Assembly: GCF_001742165.1 (NCBI RefSeq)
Contig: NZ_CP016443.1
Location: 2,542,001 to 2,606,000, forward strand
Direction of reading: 5' to 3'
DNA: 64,000 nt
Source of the DNA: Burkholderia stabilis
GTDB taxonomy: Bacteria; Pseudomonadota; Gammaproteobacteria; Burkholderiales; Burkholderiaceae
In this document: positions 36,097 through 44,021 of the stretch, piece by piece
Position numbering within the stretch: position 1 is the first letter of the stretch
Layout: the number at the start of each line of letters is the position of its first letter
Made by a program: the position numbers and the translations under genes
Notes under the pieces: generated by a model
What the model was told of the DNA's origin: nothing
The model's input: only the letters and a program-made list of their open reading frames with translations
Databases searched by the model: none

Positions 36097-37047
36097 CTAG
36101 GCCAGCGGCACCTGCGGCAGCGGCGACGACGGTTCGAGGTGGCGCTTCGCGAGCCACACTTCCTGCTGCAGCCAGTCGCGGAACTGCACGATGTGCGGCA
36201 GGTTCGTCTGCTCGGGCCGCGTGACGAACCAGTACGACTGGTGGCCGTCGACGTGCACGTTGAGCACCTGCATCAGTTGCCCGGCCGCGAGTTCGCGCGC
36301 GACCATGTGGCGGTCGGCGATCGTGATCCCGAGGCCGTCGATCGCCGCGCGGATCGCATGGTCGAGCAGGTCGAATTCGTAGCCGCCGCGCGTGTCGACG
36401 TCGCCGATACCGGCCGCCTTCAGCCAGTGATGCCAGGTCTGGTAGCGCTGGTCGTCGGTCGCGAGCACGTGCAGCAGCGTGAAGCGGCTCAGGTCGATCG
36501 GCGCGCCGTCCTGCCGCAGCCGCGCATACAGCGCGGGCGCGCAGACGGCGATATGCTGCTCCTGCATCAGCAGCGCGTTGTCGAAACCGTCCCATTCGCC
36601 GTCGCCGAACCGGATCGCGCAGTCGAGCACGCGCGATTCGCCGAGGCTGTCGTGAATGCGGGTCGTGAGGCTCAGCTCGAATTCGGGATGCGCGTCGCGC
36701 AGCCGGCCGAGTCGCGGCATCAGCCAGCGCGCGGCGAAGGTCGGCGGCACGTTCACGCGCAGGCGGTTCAGATGGGTTTTTTCCTGCAGGCTGCGCACGG
36801 TCAGCTCGATCTTGTCGAACGACTGTTGCAGCGCGCGCAGCAGCACGCGGCCGGCCGCGGTCAGTTCGAGCTGGTGATGGCGGCGCTCGAGCAGCGTTTC
36901 GCCGAGCTGGCCTTCGAGCTGGCGAACCTGGCGGCTCACCGCGCTCTGCGTCACGTTGAGCAGTTCGGCCGCGCGTGTGAAGCTGCCGGTGCGGCCGGCC
37001 ATCTCGAAGGCTTTCAGCGCATTCAGCGCCGGCATCTTGCGTCTCAC
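36097..37047 (-). CDS. LysR-family regulator, GcvA-like
   Basis: 316 residues from MRRKMPALNALKAFEMAGRTGSF. Helix-turn-helix FTRAAELLNVTQSAVSRQVRQLEGQLG, then a GcvA-type effector domain with VNVPPTFAARWLMPRLGRL. It precedes the aldehyde dehydrogenase operon on the same strand and is probably its regulator. It is divergent, across about 210 bp, from a second GcvA-like LysR gene. ATG at 37047 or the internal one at 37035 are both possible starts. Confidence 0.9.
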   Translation of the reverse strand: MRRKMPALNALKAFEMAGRTGSFTRAAELLNVTQSAVSRQVRQLEGQLGETLLERRHHQLELTAAGRVLLRALQQSFDKIELTVRSLQEKTHLNRLRVNVPPTFAARWLMPRLGRLRDAHPEFELSLTTRIHDSLGESRVLDCAIRFGDGEWDGFDNALLMQEQHIAVCAPALYARLRQDGAPIDLSRFTLLHVLATDDQRYQTWHHWLKAAGIGDVDTRGGYEFDLLDHAIRAAIDGLGITIADRHMVARELAAGQLMQVLNVHVDGHQSYWFVTRPEQTNLPHIVQFRDWLQQEVWLAKRHLEPSSPLPQVPLA

Positions 37048-37258
37048 GGGGGCGGTGTCGTCCTGGGTGCGGGATGCTTATTGTAGGCGGGCGGCCAACG
37101 ACGCGGGGTGATGAACGGCACGATCGATGCTCGCGCCGCGCACGCCGGGTATCCGGGTTTTCACTGCCTGACGGCGGGCGCGCTTTTCTGCGATAAAGCT
37201 GCCCGCAAGATGGCCGGCCGGCTGGCCGGCAGCGAGACGAAAGAGAGGAACACACATC

Positions 37259-38134
37259 ATGCGACGCCTGCCATCGTTGATCGCGCTGCGATTTTTCGAG
37301 GAGACCGCGCGTCACCTGAGCTTCAATCGCGCGGCGGTTTCGCTGTGCGTGACGCAAGGCGCGGTGAGCCGGCAGATCCGGCTGCTCGAGGACGCGCTCG
37401 GCGCGCGGCTGTTCGAGCGCGATCACAAGGGCGTGCACCTGACCGATGCCGGCCAGCGGTTGCTGCCGTTCATCGGGCAGGCGTTCGACACGATCGAGCG
37501 CGGCGTCGGCGAAATCGCGGCCGCGCGGCCGGATGCGAAGCGGCGCCTCACGGTGTCGCTGCCGCCGACGTTTGCGACGCAGTGGTTCTCGCCGCGGCTC
37601 GGCACGCTCGCGGAGGCGCTGCCCGATGTCGAGCTGTCGATCCGCACGGAGCCGGCCGACGATTGCCATTGCCACATCCGCTTCGGGCGCGCGGCGCGGC
37701 CCGGGATGCAGTCGGAGCTGCTGATGATGGAGCGGCATGCGCTCGTCGGCGCGCCGCGTTATCGCGGCGATACACTCGACGTGCTGCTCGGCCGGCTGCC
37801 GTCGCTGCATGTGTTGCACGAGGGCAAGCGCCTGACCCTGTGGGCCGACTGGTGCGAGCAGGCGGGCGTGCCTGTCGGGCGGATCGGCGACGGCATCGAG
37901 TTCTCGACGCTCGAACAGGCGATCCGCGCGGCGCGCAAAGGCGCGGGGCTCGCGGTCGTCGACCTGAACATGATCGAGGAGGAGATCGGTGAGGGCAGCC
38001 TCGTGCGACTGTCGCCGGTGCAGCCGATCGGGCCGTTCGGGTACTGGCTCGACGTTGAACCGGAGAGCGTCGCGATCGGGCATGTGATCGCGTTCGCCGC
38101 GTGGTTGCGGGAGCAGGTGGCGAGGAAGGGGTAG
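37259..38134 (+). CDS. LysR-family regulator, GcvA-like
   Basis: 291 residues; GAGAGGAA lies before the ATG. Helix-turn-helix LSFNRAAVSLCVTQGAVSRQIRLLEDALG and the GcvA-type VSLPPTFATQWFSPRLGTL. It is paralogous to the divergent LysR at 36097-37047. No obvious metabolic gene follows it, so its target may be the shared divergent region or a distant locus. It contains a DDCHCHIRFG stretch with two histidines around one cysteine, which could suit metal or redox sensing, but this is only a remark. Confidence 0.9.
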   Translation: MRRLPSLIALRFFEETARHLSFNRAAVSLCVTQGAVSRQIRLLEDALGARLFERDHKGVHLTDAGQRLLPFIGQAFDTIERGVGEIAAARPDAKRRLTVSLPPTFATQWFSPRLGTLAEALPDVELSIRTEPADDCHCHIRFGRAARPGMQSELLMMERHALVGAPRYRGDTLDVLLGRLPSLHVLHEGKRLTLWADWCEQAGVPVGRIGDGIEFSTLEQAIRAARKGAGLAVVDLNMIEEEIGEGSLVRLSPVQPIGPFGYWLDVEPESVAIGHVIAFAAWLREQVARKG

Positions 38135-38159
38135 GGGCGCTCCTCGTGGTCGCGGGAAG

Positions 38160-38513
38160 TTACAGGTCGGGGTCCATTCCGAAGTGCAGCAGCGTTTCCC
38201 GGCGACAACGCGCGTCGGCGTCGGCCATCGAAATGGTGCGCAGAGTGCTCTTCGACCAATCGACATGCCCTATGTCGAAGACTTTTCTTTGCGGCGGCAA
38301 CGCCGGCTCGCCGGCCGACTGTGCGCCGTGTTCGACGGCAGGCGTGCGCGGGACTTGCGCTTGATCGGGGTGATGCTCGTGCGCGATGAGTTCACGAATG
38401 AGTTGCCTGATTTCCGAGACACGAATGGAGCGATTCTCGTTCGTCACGCGACTGCGCCTGGTCACGGGTTTCGCGACGCGGAATCCGGCGATCGGACGGT
38501 GCTGTTGGGTCAT
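38160..38513 (-). CDS. Unrecognised small protein, coupled to the upstream unknown gene
   Basis: 117 residues, starting MTQQHRPIAGFRV. Very basic N-terminus (KPVTRRSRVTNENRS), then SEIRQLIRELIAHEHHPDQ, with a C-terminal half containing FDIGHVDWSKSTLRTI and ADARCRRETLLHFG. No signal peptide or membrane helix. Its ATG overlaps the previous gene's stop (ATGA), so the two form a translational pair of the toxin-immunity or effector-partner type. No family recognised. Confidence 0.6.
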   Translation of the reverse strand: MTQQHRPIAGFRVAKPVTRRSRVTNENRSIRVSEIRQLIRELIAHEHHPDQAQVPRTPAVEHGAQSAGEPALPPQRKVFDIGHVDWSKSTLRTISMADADARCRRETLLHFGMDPDL

Positions 38514-39235
38514 TCGTAAATCCCTCTTTCAATCAAATAGGCTTGCAGCGCCAGCACGGACTTGCCATGCGGCGCGACGTTGAATGTCATCAGGCGATGC
38601 GACCCGGCCGTGCGCCAGAAGTCCCGCCCGGATCGCGTCGCGTACAGTGCTCGCAGCGATCGAAGCGATCCGTCGGCCAACCCGACCGGATAGCCCTGGA
38701 AGTACTGGAACAGTGCTGCCTCGTCGCCATGCGGGTCGGGAATGGGAGCATCGAAGCCGAATCTTGGCCATGCATAGTATCCATGGCGTCTCGGCCCGCC
38801 GGGCTCCGGTGGCGCTTTGCGACCACCTATCGCGAATGTGCGAATCCAGGCGATCTTCAACGTAGCACACGCTCTGACGATGCGCCACAGCATCACTGCG
38901 CCGAGCCCGGCGGCAGCGTTGTCGACGAAATCGATGGTTCCGAGTTCGAGTGCGGACGTGTCGTTGGTTTTGAGCACGGACACGCGATTCACCGATCGGA
39001 TCAGTATCGGGTGGGTGACGGCGAATGTCAGCCTGTCCGTACTGTCGAGGTACGCTTCAATTTCCGACCCCGCCGGCGCTCCGCACAACGAAACGAGCAA
39101 CGCGTCGGAAACGTCGCCGTCCACGCCCAGCAACGCGGCAATATCCAGATCGTTTCGATCGACCGCGAGCCGATCGTCGAAGTACGTCGTCTCGTACGGC
39201 AGGACATGACTGAGATCGACACGCTGGGCGGGCAT
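38510..39235 (-). CDS. Unrecognised protein, possible toxin-like or polyvalent-type domain
   Basis: 241 residues from MPAQRVDLSHVLPYETTYF; an in-frame GTG at 39313 or ATG at 39268 could give up to 267. Notable are FAVTHPILIRSVNRVSVLKTND in the middle and GYYAWPRFGFDAPIP plus WRTAGSHRLMTFNVAP near the end. The WPRxGFD pattern recalls GNAT-like or phage polyvalent-protein toxins, but I cannot place it firmly. It is followed by a coupled 117-residue gene and preceded by another unknown gene on the same strand. Confidence 0.6.
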   Translation of the reverse strand: MPAQRVDLSHVLPYETTYFDDRLAVDRNDLDIAALLGVDGDVSDALLVSLCGAPAGSEIEAYLDSTDRLTFAVTHPILIRSVNRVSVLKTNDTSALELGTIDFVDNAAAGLGAVMLWRIVRACATLKIAWIRTFAIGGRKAPPEPGGPRRHGYYAWPRFGFDAPIPDPHGDEAALFQYFQGYPVGLADGSLRSLRALYATRSGRDFWRTAGSHRLMTFNVAPHGKSVLALQAYLIERGIYE

Positions 39236-39343
39236 GGCTGTGGGCGATAAGCGGAAAACACCCAGCATATCGTCGCGAATCCGGTTCGCAGAGTCCGCCG
39301 AACGGCCAATCACGGGACGAAGTGATGGCCTCTTCCGCCCGCC

Positions 39344-40063
39344 TTACGTCCAGTCGAACGTCAGCAGCGCAACGCGGCTGACCGGTTCGTAGAACAGAAG
39401 AATCCAGTCCGCGCCCATCGCGCGGTACTCCCAGCCGGTCACGCCGGCGACGAAGCGAAAGCGTGCGCCGTCAGGGCCGATCGGCCGGATGTCGTCCGGA
39501 TCGCTGTCGTCGATCGGGAAGTCGGAGGTGCCCGACCAGTTCCCCCAGCCGACCGTGCCGCCGAGCTGGTCGAGCAGGTTGCACGGCTTTTCCTGGCTGA
39601 AGTCGCGCTCGGCCGGCGCGAACCGGTTGGACGAGTACAGGCGGCCGTGTTCCGCGAAACGCACGCGCGCGGCTTCGATGCTCGCCTGCTGCTCCGCGTA
39701 GTGCTTCTCCAGCTCCTGGCGGTAGCGCGCATCGCGATCGCCGGGCGGGTTTTCCAGATAGAAGTAGCGCGAGTCGCCGAGCAGCGTGTAACGGTTGTTT
39801 TCATCGAGGCGTAACCCGATCCAGTTCGCGCGCAGATAGTCGTTGTGATACGCGGCGGTGGCCTGCCCGACGAGCCCGTCGTACGGCTCGACGGGGCTCA
39901 GCAGATGGACCCAGCCCTGCCACGACGGATCGACCGCCGACAGATCGATCGACACGAGCGGGTGCAGGTGACGCGCGAGCGCGGCAGCGGGCTCGGCGAA
40001 CACGTCGGCGTCGGGCGGATAGACCTTCAGGCCGGGTTGTGGCGTGACGATGTCTTCAATCAT
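39344..40063 (-). CDS. Unrecognised protein (possible immunity-type)
   Basis: 239 residues from MIEDIVTPQPG; another ATG lies 15 bp upstream. Soluble and acidic, with LSPVEPYDGLVGQ near residue 60, a charged helix EKHYAEQQASIEAARVRFAEH near 125, and LLDQLGGTVGWGNWSG near 165. The last recalls YwqG/DUF1963 cytoplasmic immunity proteins, but the match is weak. It lies about 30-110 bp upstream of the two-gene pair on the same strand, so all three may be one unit. Function unknown. Confidence 0.6.
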   Translation of the reverse strand: MIEDIVTPQPGLKVYPPDADVFAEPAAALARHLHPLVSIDLSAVDPSWQGWVHLLSPVEPYDGLVGQATAAYHNDYLRANWIGLRLDENNRYTLLGDSRYFYLENPPGDRDARYRQELEKHYAEQQASIEAARVRFAEHGRLYSSNRFAPAERDFSQEKPCNLLDQLGGTVGWGNWSGTSDFPIDDSDPDDIRPIGPDGARFRFVAGVTGWEYRAMGADWILLFYEPVSRVALLTFDWT

Positions 40064-40227
40064 GATCGGCGTTCGCACGGTGAGGGTCGGGCAAGGCTAC
40101 ATGAAAGCGTGCGACGGCCGGATGAATGCCGGGCGCCGCCGCAACGTGCCCGACGGGCATCCCGTTCCGTTCATCCACCCGATCGGCGGCGCCGGTATGC
40201 GCGCCGATCCGTCTGGAGTGTGTTCCC

Positions 40228-40244
40228 TTGATAATAGTTGATAA
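40228..40244. promoter_or_regulatory. Direct repeat upstream of the toxin-antitoxin pair
   Basis: TTGATAA occurs twice in tandem (CTTGATAATAGTTGATAA), about 50 bp before the antitoxin ATG. Type II antitoxins repress their own promoters through such short repeats, so it is a candidate operator. It overlaps the most promoter-like sequence of the gap. Confidence 0.35.
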
Positions 40245-40291
40245 CCGGGTTAGGCTGGATGCATCGAATTCAATGCCGTCAGGAGGTCGTC

Positions 40292-40549
40292 ATGATCAGT
40301 GCCGAACTGGGCCAGCAGCTGGAGGCTTACGTCGCGAAGCTGGTCGAATCGGGGCGCTACGGGTCCAAGAGCGAAGTGCTACGGGAAGGCGTGCGCCTGA
40401 TTCAGGATCGCGAGGCGCAACTGAATGCGCTGGACGCGGTGATCGCGCGCAGCCTGGCCGATGCGCAAGCAGGACGCGGCGCCGATGCGCAAGCCGTATT
40501 CGATCGCCTCGAGGCGAAGTACCGGGCACAGGTGGATCGTCAGGCGTGA
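40292..40549 (+). CDS. parD: Type II antitoxin, ParD/CopG-like
   Basis: 85 residues; AGGAGG 5 bp before the ATG. The N-terminal ribbon-helix-helix is SAELGQQLEAYVAKLVESGRYGSKSEVLREGVRLIQDRE, followed by a polar C-terminal arm (AQAVFDRLEAKYRAQ) that would wrap the toxin. It neutralises the ParE-like protein encoded next and probably represses the operon. The stop overlaps the toxin GTG (GTGA). Confidence 0.92.
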   Translation: MISAELGQQLEAYVAKLVESGRYGSKSEVLREGVRLIQDREAQLNALDAVIARSLADAQAGRGADAQAVFDRLEAKYRAQVDRQA

Positions 40550-40845
40550 GCGTCCGCCTGTCGGATTTCGCGATTGCCGAACTCGAAGCGATTGCCGATT
40601 TCATCGCGCGCGACAACCCGCAACGCGCCGTGACTTTCGTGCGGGAGATTCGCGACCAGTGTCTGGGCCTCGCCGGGATGCCGTTGGCGTTTCCGCTGGT
40701 GCCGCGCTTCGAGCGCCATGGCGTGCGGCATCGCGTGTACGGCAACTATCAGATCTTCTACCGGGTGGTGGGCGATCCGCCGGCGCGGATCGACATTCTT
40801 CACATACTGCACGGCGCGCGGGACTACGCGTCGATCCTGTTCTGA
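40546..40845 (+). CDS. parE: Type II toxin, ParE/RelE-fold
   Basis: 99 residues from a GTG at 40546 that overlaps the antitoxin stop. ParE family pattern: VRLSDFAIAELEAIADFIARDNPQRAV, then VPRFERHGVRHRVYGNYQIFYRVV and IDILHILHGARDY. ParE proteins poison DNA gyrase; the lack of the RelE ribonuclease residue set fits that subfamily. Chromosomal pair, intact. A strong hairpin follows about 70 bp later. Confidence 0.9.
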   Translation: MSVRLSDFAIAELEAIADFIARDNPQRAVTFVREIRDQCLGLAGMPLAFPLVPRFERHGVRHRVYGNYQIFYRVVGDPPARIDILHILHGARDYASILF

Positions 40846-40912
40846 GCGATTTCGCGAGTCGCGTCGCGTCTCGTCTCGTCTCGTCGGGAATACGAAAACT
40901 GCCAGCCAGAAT

Positions 40913-40942
40913 GAACGAACCCGGCCGAAGCCGGGTTCGTTC
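40913..40942. terminator. Perfect 13-bp stem hairpin after parE
   Basis: GAACGAACCCGGC (40913-40925), loop CGAA, and its exact inverse 40930-40942. It lies between parE (plus) and the end of the MFS gene (minus). There is no long T-run on either strand, so a bidirectional terminator is probable but not certain. Just upstream, 40861-40885 is a run of five xCGTC units. Confidence 0.6.
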
Positions 40943-41038
40943 AAATCGCGTTGAGCATCGCCGCATCACACGCGCTGTCTGTCGATGCTGCCGTTCCGGA
41001 CAAGACGATGCGGGCACGCACGAAACCCGCGTCGTCCG

Positions 41039-42412
41039 TCAATGCCCCGACGCTTCCTCGAGCGTCAGATGCTTCGTCTCCGGCGCCCACGCGATCGACA
41101 CGATCATCCCCACCAGCAACACACCCGCGAGCGCGAACATCGTCGCGTGAAAGCCCAGCGTTGCGATGCCGACCGGCAGCAGGAACGTGCCGATCGCCGA
41201 GCCGAGCCGGCTGCACGCGATCGCCAGGCCGACGCCGCTCGCGCGCACTTCGGTCGGGAAGCATTCCGGCGGGAACACGCCGACGAGGTTGCTGAATGCC
41301 GACATCGTCAGCGTGAAGACTGCAAACGCGACGATCATCGCGATGGCCGCCGACGACGGCAGCACGGCCAGCGCGACGAGCGACGCGCACGTCACCGCGA
41401 ACGAGCCGATCAGGAAGCCGCGCCGCGACAGCCGGATCGTCAGCCAGATGCCGATCAGCGCGCCCAGCACGAGGAACGCGTTCAGCAACAGGTCCGCGCC
41501 AAAGCCTTCGGCGAGACCGATCGTCTTCAGGATCGTCGGCAGGAACGTGTAGATCGCGAAATACGGAATCACGAGGCACACGAAGAACGCGCAGTTGAAG
41601 GCTGTCCGGCGGATCAGGTCGGGCTGGAACAGCCGGCCGAAGCCCGCGTTCGCATGCGGCTCGGCGGAACCGTCGAGCATCACGTGCGGCCCGAAATGCT
41701 TCGCGACGATTGCACGCGCCTCCTTCACGCGGCCCTTGCCGAGCAGCCAGCGCGGCGATTCGGGCGTGCCGATCCGCAGCACCAGCACGATCAGCGCGGG
41801 CAATGCGGCCGACGCGAGCAGCCAGCGCCACGTGTCGGGCGCGACGTCGCTGTACGCGAGGCCGAGCACGTTCGCGGCGACATAACCGATCGTCCAGATC
41901 ACGCTGAACGAACCGAGCAGCGCGCCGCGATGCTTGCGCGGCGAGAATTCGGCGAGGATCGCATGGCCGACCGTGAAGTCGCCGCCCATCCCGAAGCCGA
42001 TCAGCACGCGCAGCACGCACAGTTCGAGCGGCGAGCTCACGAAGAACTGCGCGAACGCGGCCGCCGTGATGATCACGAAGCTCGTCAGGAAAATCTTCTG
42101 CCGGCCCATCCGGTCGGACAGCCAGCCGAACACGAGGCTGCCGAAGAAGATGCCGATCAGCGCCGAGCTGCCGATCATCCCCATCCAGAACGCGTCGATC
42201 GGCATCTGCTTGCCGAGCGCGGCCAGCGCATAGCCGATCGTGCCGAGCGTGTAGCCCTCGGTGAAATGCGCGCCGAACGTGAGGCCCGCGATCTTCACGT
42301 GGAAGCGGTTGAGCGGCACGTCGTCGAGCGCGACGGCGCGTGGCGGCGCGTCGGCGCCGCGCGTGAGCGGCAAGGCGCGCGCCGTGCCGGGTTGAACATT
42401 GGCTTGATTCAA
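41039..42412 (-). CDS. MFS transporter, sugar/metabolite:H+ symporter-like
   Basis: 457 residues, about twelve helices. Landmarks are the loop-2/3 motif GWLSDRMGRQKIF near residue 100, PESPRWLLGKGR near 220, FPTEVRASGVGLA near 385 and the terminal PETKHLTLEEASGH. These together mark the sugar porter/aromatic-acid symporter side of the superfamily. It is the last gene of the fae-like operon, 135 bp after gabD, so it probably imports or exports a compound processed by that operon. Confidence 0.88.
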   Translation of the reverse strand: MNQANVQPGTARALPLTRGADAPPRAVALDDVPLNRFHVKIAGLTFGAHFTEGYTLGTIGYALAALGKQMPIDAFWMGMIGSSALIGIFFGSLVFGWLSDRMGRQKIFLTSFVIITAAAFAQFFVSSPLELCVLRVLIGFGMGGDFTVGHAILAEFSPRKHRGALLGSFSVIWTIGYVAANVLGLAYSDVAPDTWRWLLASAALPALIVLVLRIGTPESPRWLLGKGRVKEARAIVAKHFGPHVMLDGSAEPHANAGFGRLFQPDLIRRTAFNCAFFVCLVIPYFAIYTFLPTILKTIGLAEGFGADLLLNAFLVLGALIGIWLTIRLSRRGFLIGSFAVTCASLVALAVLPSSAAIAMIVAFAVFTLTMSAFSNLVGVFPPECFPTEVRASGVGLAIACSRLGSAIGTFLLPVGIATLGFHATMFALAGVLLVGMIVSIAWAPETKHLTLEEASGH

Positions 42413-42524
42413 GCTGCCTCCGGATTTGTCATGCGTGGGGCGCGCGGGCGTCGAACGACGCCGCGAAGCCGTGCGAGGCGCCGCGCGGCCGGGCGGCGCG
42501 CGGCGCGGATCGACCGCGGAGAGC

Positions 42525-42550
42525 GGTCAGGGGTCAGGGGTCAGGGGTCA
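42525..42550. repeat. 7-bp tandem repeat overlapping the gabD-like stop codon
   Basis: GGTCAGG repeated three times plus a partial fourth copy, ending in the TCA that is the stop codon of the aldehyde dehydrogenase on the minus strand. Because the period is 7, the minus strand has a TGA in all three frames. Confidence 0.85.
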
Positions 42551-43999
42551 GCGGCCGAGGCCGGCCATCAGCGTGTACTTGAGTTCCACGTATTCATCGA
42601 GGCCGTACTTCGAGCCTTCGCGGCCGAGCCCCGATTGCTTGACGCCGCCGAACGGCGCGACTTCGGTCGAGATGATCCCGTCGTTGACGCCGACCATCCC
42701 GCTTTCCAGCGCGCCCGACACGCGCCACGCGCGGCCGAGGTCGCGCGTGTAGAAGTACGCGGACAGCCCGAACGGCGTGTCGTTCGCCGCGGCGACGGCT
42801 TCTTCTTCGGTCGCGAAGCGGAAGCACCCGGCGACGGGGCCGAAGGTTTCCTCTTCGGCGATCAGCATGTCGGGCGTCATGCCGGTCAGCACGGTCGGCT
42901 CGTAGAAGGTGCCGCCCAGCGCGTGGCGCTTGCCGCCGGTGAGCACGCTCGCGCCTTTCGCGGCGGCATCGGCGACGTGACGCTCGACCTTGCCGAGCGC
43001 CGCCTCGTTGATCAGCGGCCCCTGGTCGACGTCGCCGGCGAGCGCGTTGCCGACGCGCAGCTTGCGCACGGCGTCCGCGAGCTTGCGCGTGAACGCGTCA
43101 TACACGCCGTCCTGCACGAGGAAGCGGTTCACGCACACGCAGGTTTGCCCGGTGTTGCGGAACTTCGACGCAAGCGCGCCTTCGACCGCCGCATCGAGAT
43201 CGGCATCGTCGAACACGATGAACGGCGCATTGCCGCCGAGTTCGAGCGACAGCTTCTTCAGCGTGTCGGCCGACTGCTTCGCGAGCAGCTTGCCGACGCG
43301 CGTCGAGCCCGTGAACGACAGCTTGCGCACGACGGATGAACTCGTCAGCGTCTCGCCGATCGCTACCGCGTCGCCCGACACGACGTTGAACACGCCGGCC
43401 GGCACGCCCGCGCGCTCGGCGAGCACCGCGAGCGCGAATGCCGACAGCGGCGTTTCCTCGGACGGCTTCAGCACCATCGTGCAGCCGGCCGCGAGCGCCG
43501 GGCCGGCCTTGCGCGTGATCATCGCGAGCGGGAAATTCCACGGCGTGATCGCCGCGACGACGCCGACCGGCTCACGCGTGACGACGATCTGCGCATTCGG
43601 CTTCGGGCTCGGGATCACGTCGCCGTACATGCGCTTCGCTTCTTCCGCGAACCATTCGAGAAAGCTCGCCGCGTACGCCACTTCGCCGCGCGCTTCCGCG
43701 AGCGGCTTGCCCTGTTCGCGCGTCAGCAGCTCGGCGAGCGCGTCGCGGTGTTCGAGCATCAGCTCGCCCCAGCGCTTCACGCGGGCGCCGCGTTCCTTCG
43801 CGGTTAGCGCGCGCCACGCGGGAAACGCGTGCGCGGCGGCATCGATCGCGCGTTGCGTATCGTCGGCGCCGCCTTTCGCGACCTTCGCGATCGTCTCGCC
43901 GGTCGCCGGGTTCAGCACCGGATAGGTCGCGTCGCTCGCGCCGTGCGCTTCGTACCATTCACCGCCGATGTAATGGCCGGTTCTCAGAAATTCGTTCAT
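42548..43999 (-). CDS. gabD: NAD(P)-dependent aldehyde dehydrogenase, succinate-semialdehyde dehydrogenase (GabD)-like
   Basis: 483 residues, the length of GabD. Landmarks are ITPWNFPLAMITRKAGPALAAG, FTGSTRVGKLL, LSLELGGNAPFIVFDDAD (glutamate) and FRNTGQTCVCVNRFLVQDG (catalytic cysteine pair CVC, as in GabD). It oxidises succinate semialdehyde or a related semialdehyde to the acid. It is third in a minus-strand operon after a Fae-like and an aldo/keto reductase gene, 22 bp from the latter. The gene context points to detoxification or use of an aldehyde rather than classical GABA use. Confidence 0.9.
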   Translation of the reverse strand: MNEFLRTGHYIGGEWYEAHGASDATYPVLNPATGETIAKVAKGGADDTQRAIDAAAHAFPAWRALTAKERGARVKRWGELMLEHRDALAELLTREQGKPLAEARGEVAYAASFLEWFAEEAKRMYGDVIPSPKPNAQIVVTREPVGVVAAITPWNFPLAMITRKAGPALAAGCTMVLKPSEETPLSAFALAVLAERAGVPAGVFNVVSGDAVAIGETLTSSSVVRKLSFTGSTRVGKLLAKQSADTLKKLSLELGGNAPFIVFDDADLDAAVEGALASKFRNTGQTCVCVNRFLVQDGVYDAFTRKLADAVRKLRVGNALAGDVDQGPLINEAALGKVERHVADAAAKGASVLTGGKRHALGGTFYEPTVLTGMTPDMLIAEEETFGPVAGCFRFATEEEAVAAANDTPFGLSAYFYTRDLGRAWRVSGALESGMVGVNDGIISTEVAPFGGVKQSGLGREGSKYGLDEYVELKYTLMAGLGR

Positions 44000-44021
44000 C
44001 GTGTTTCGTTCCTTCCGTGCT

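Noticed and set aside
34337..36100. 587-codon plus-strand frame opposite the aldehyde dehydrogenase
   Set aside because: Antisense shadow; the minus-strand gene has full catalytic motifs.
40985..43339. 784-codon plus-strand frame opposite the MFS and gabD-like genes
   Set aside because: It spans two real minus-strand genes and their gap; the composition is typical of GC-rich antisense frames.
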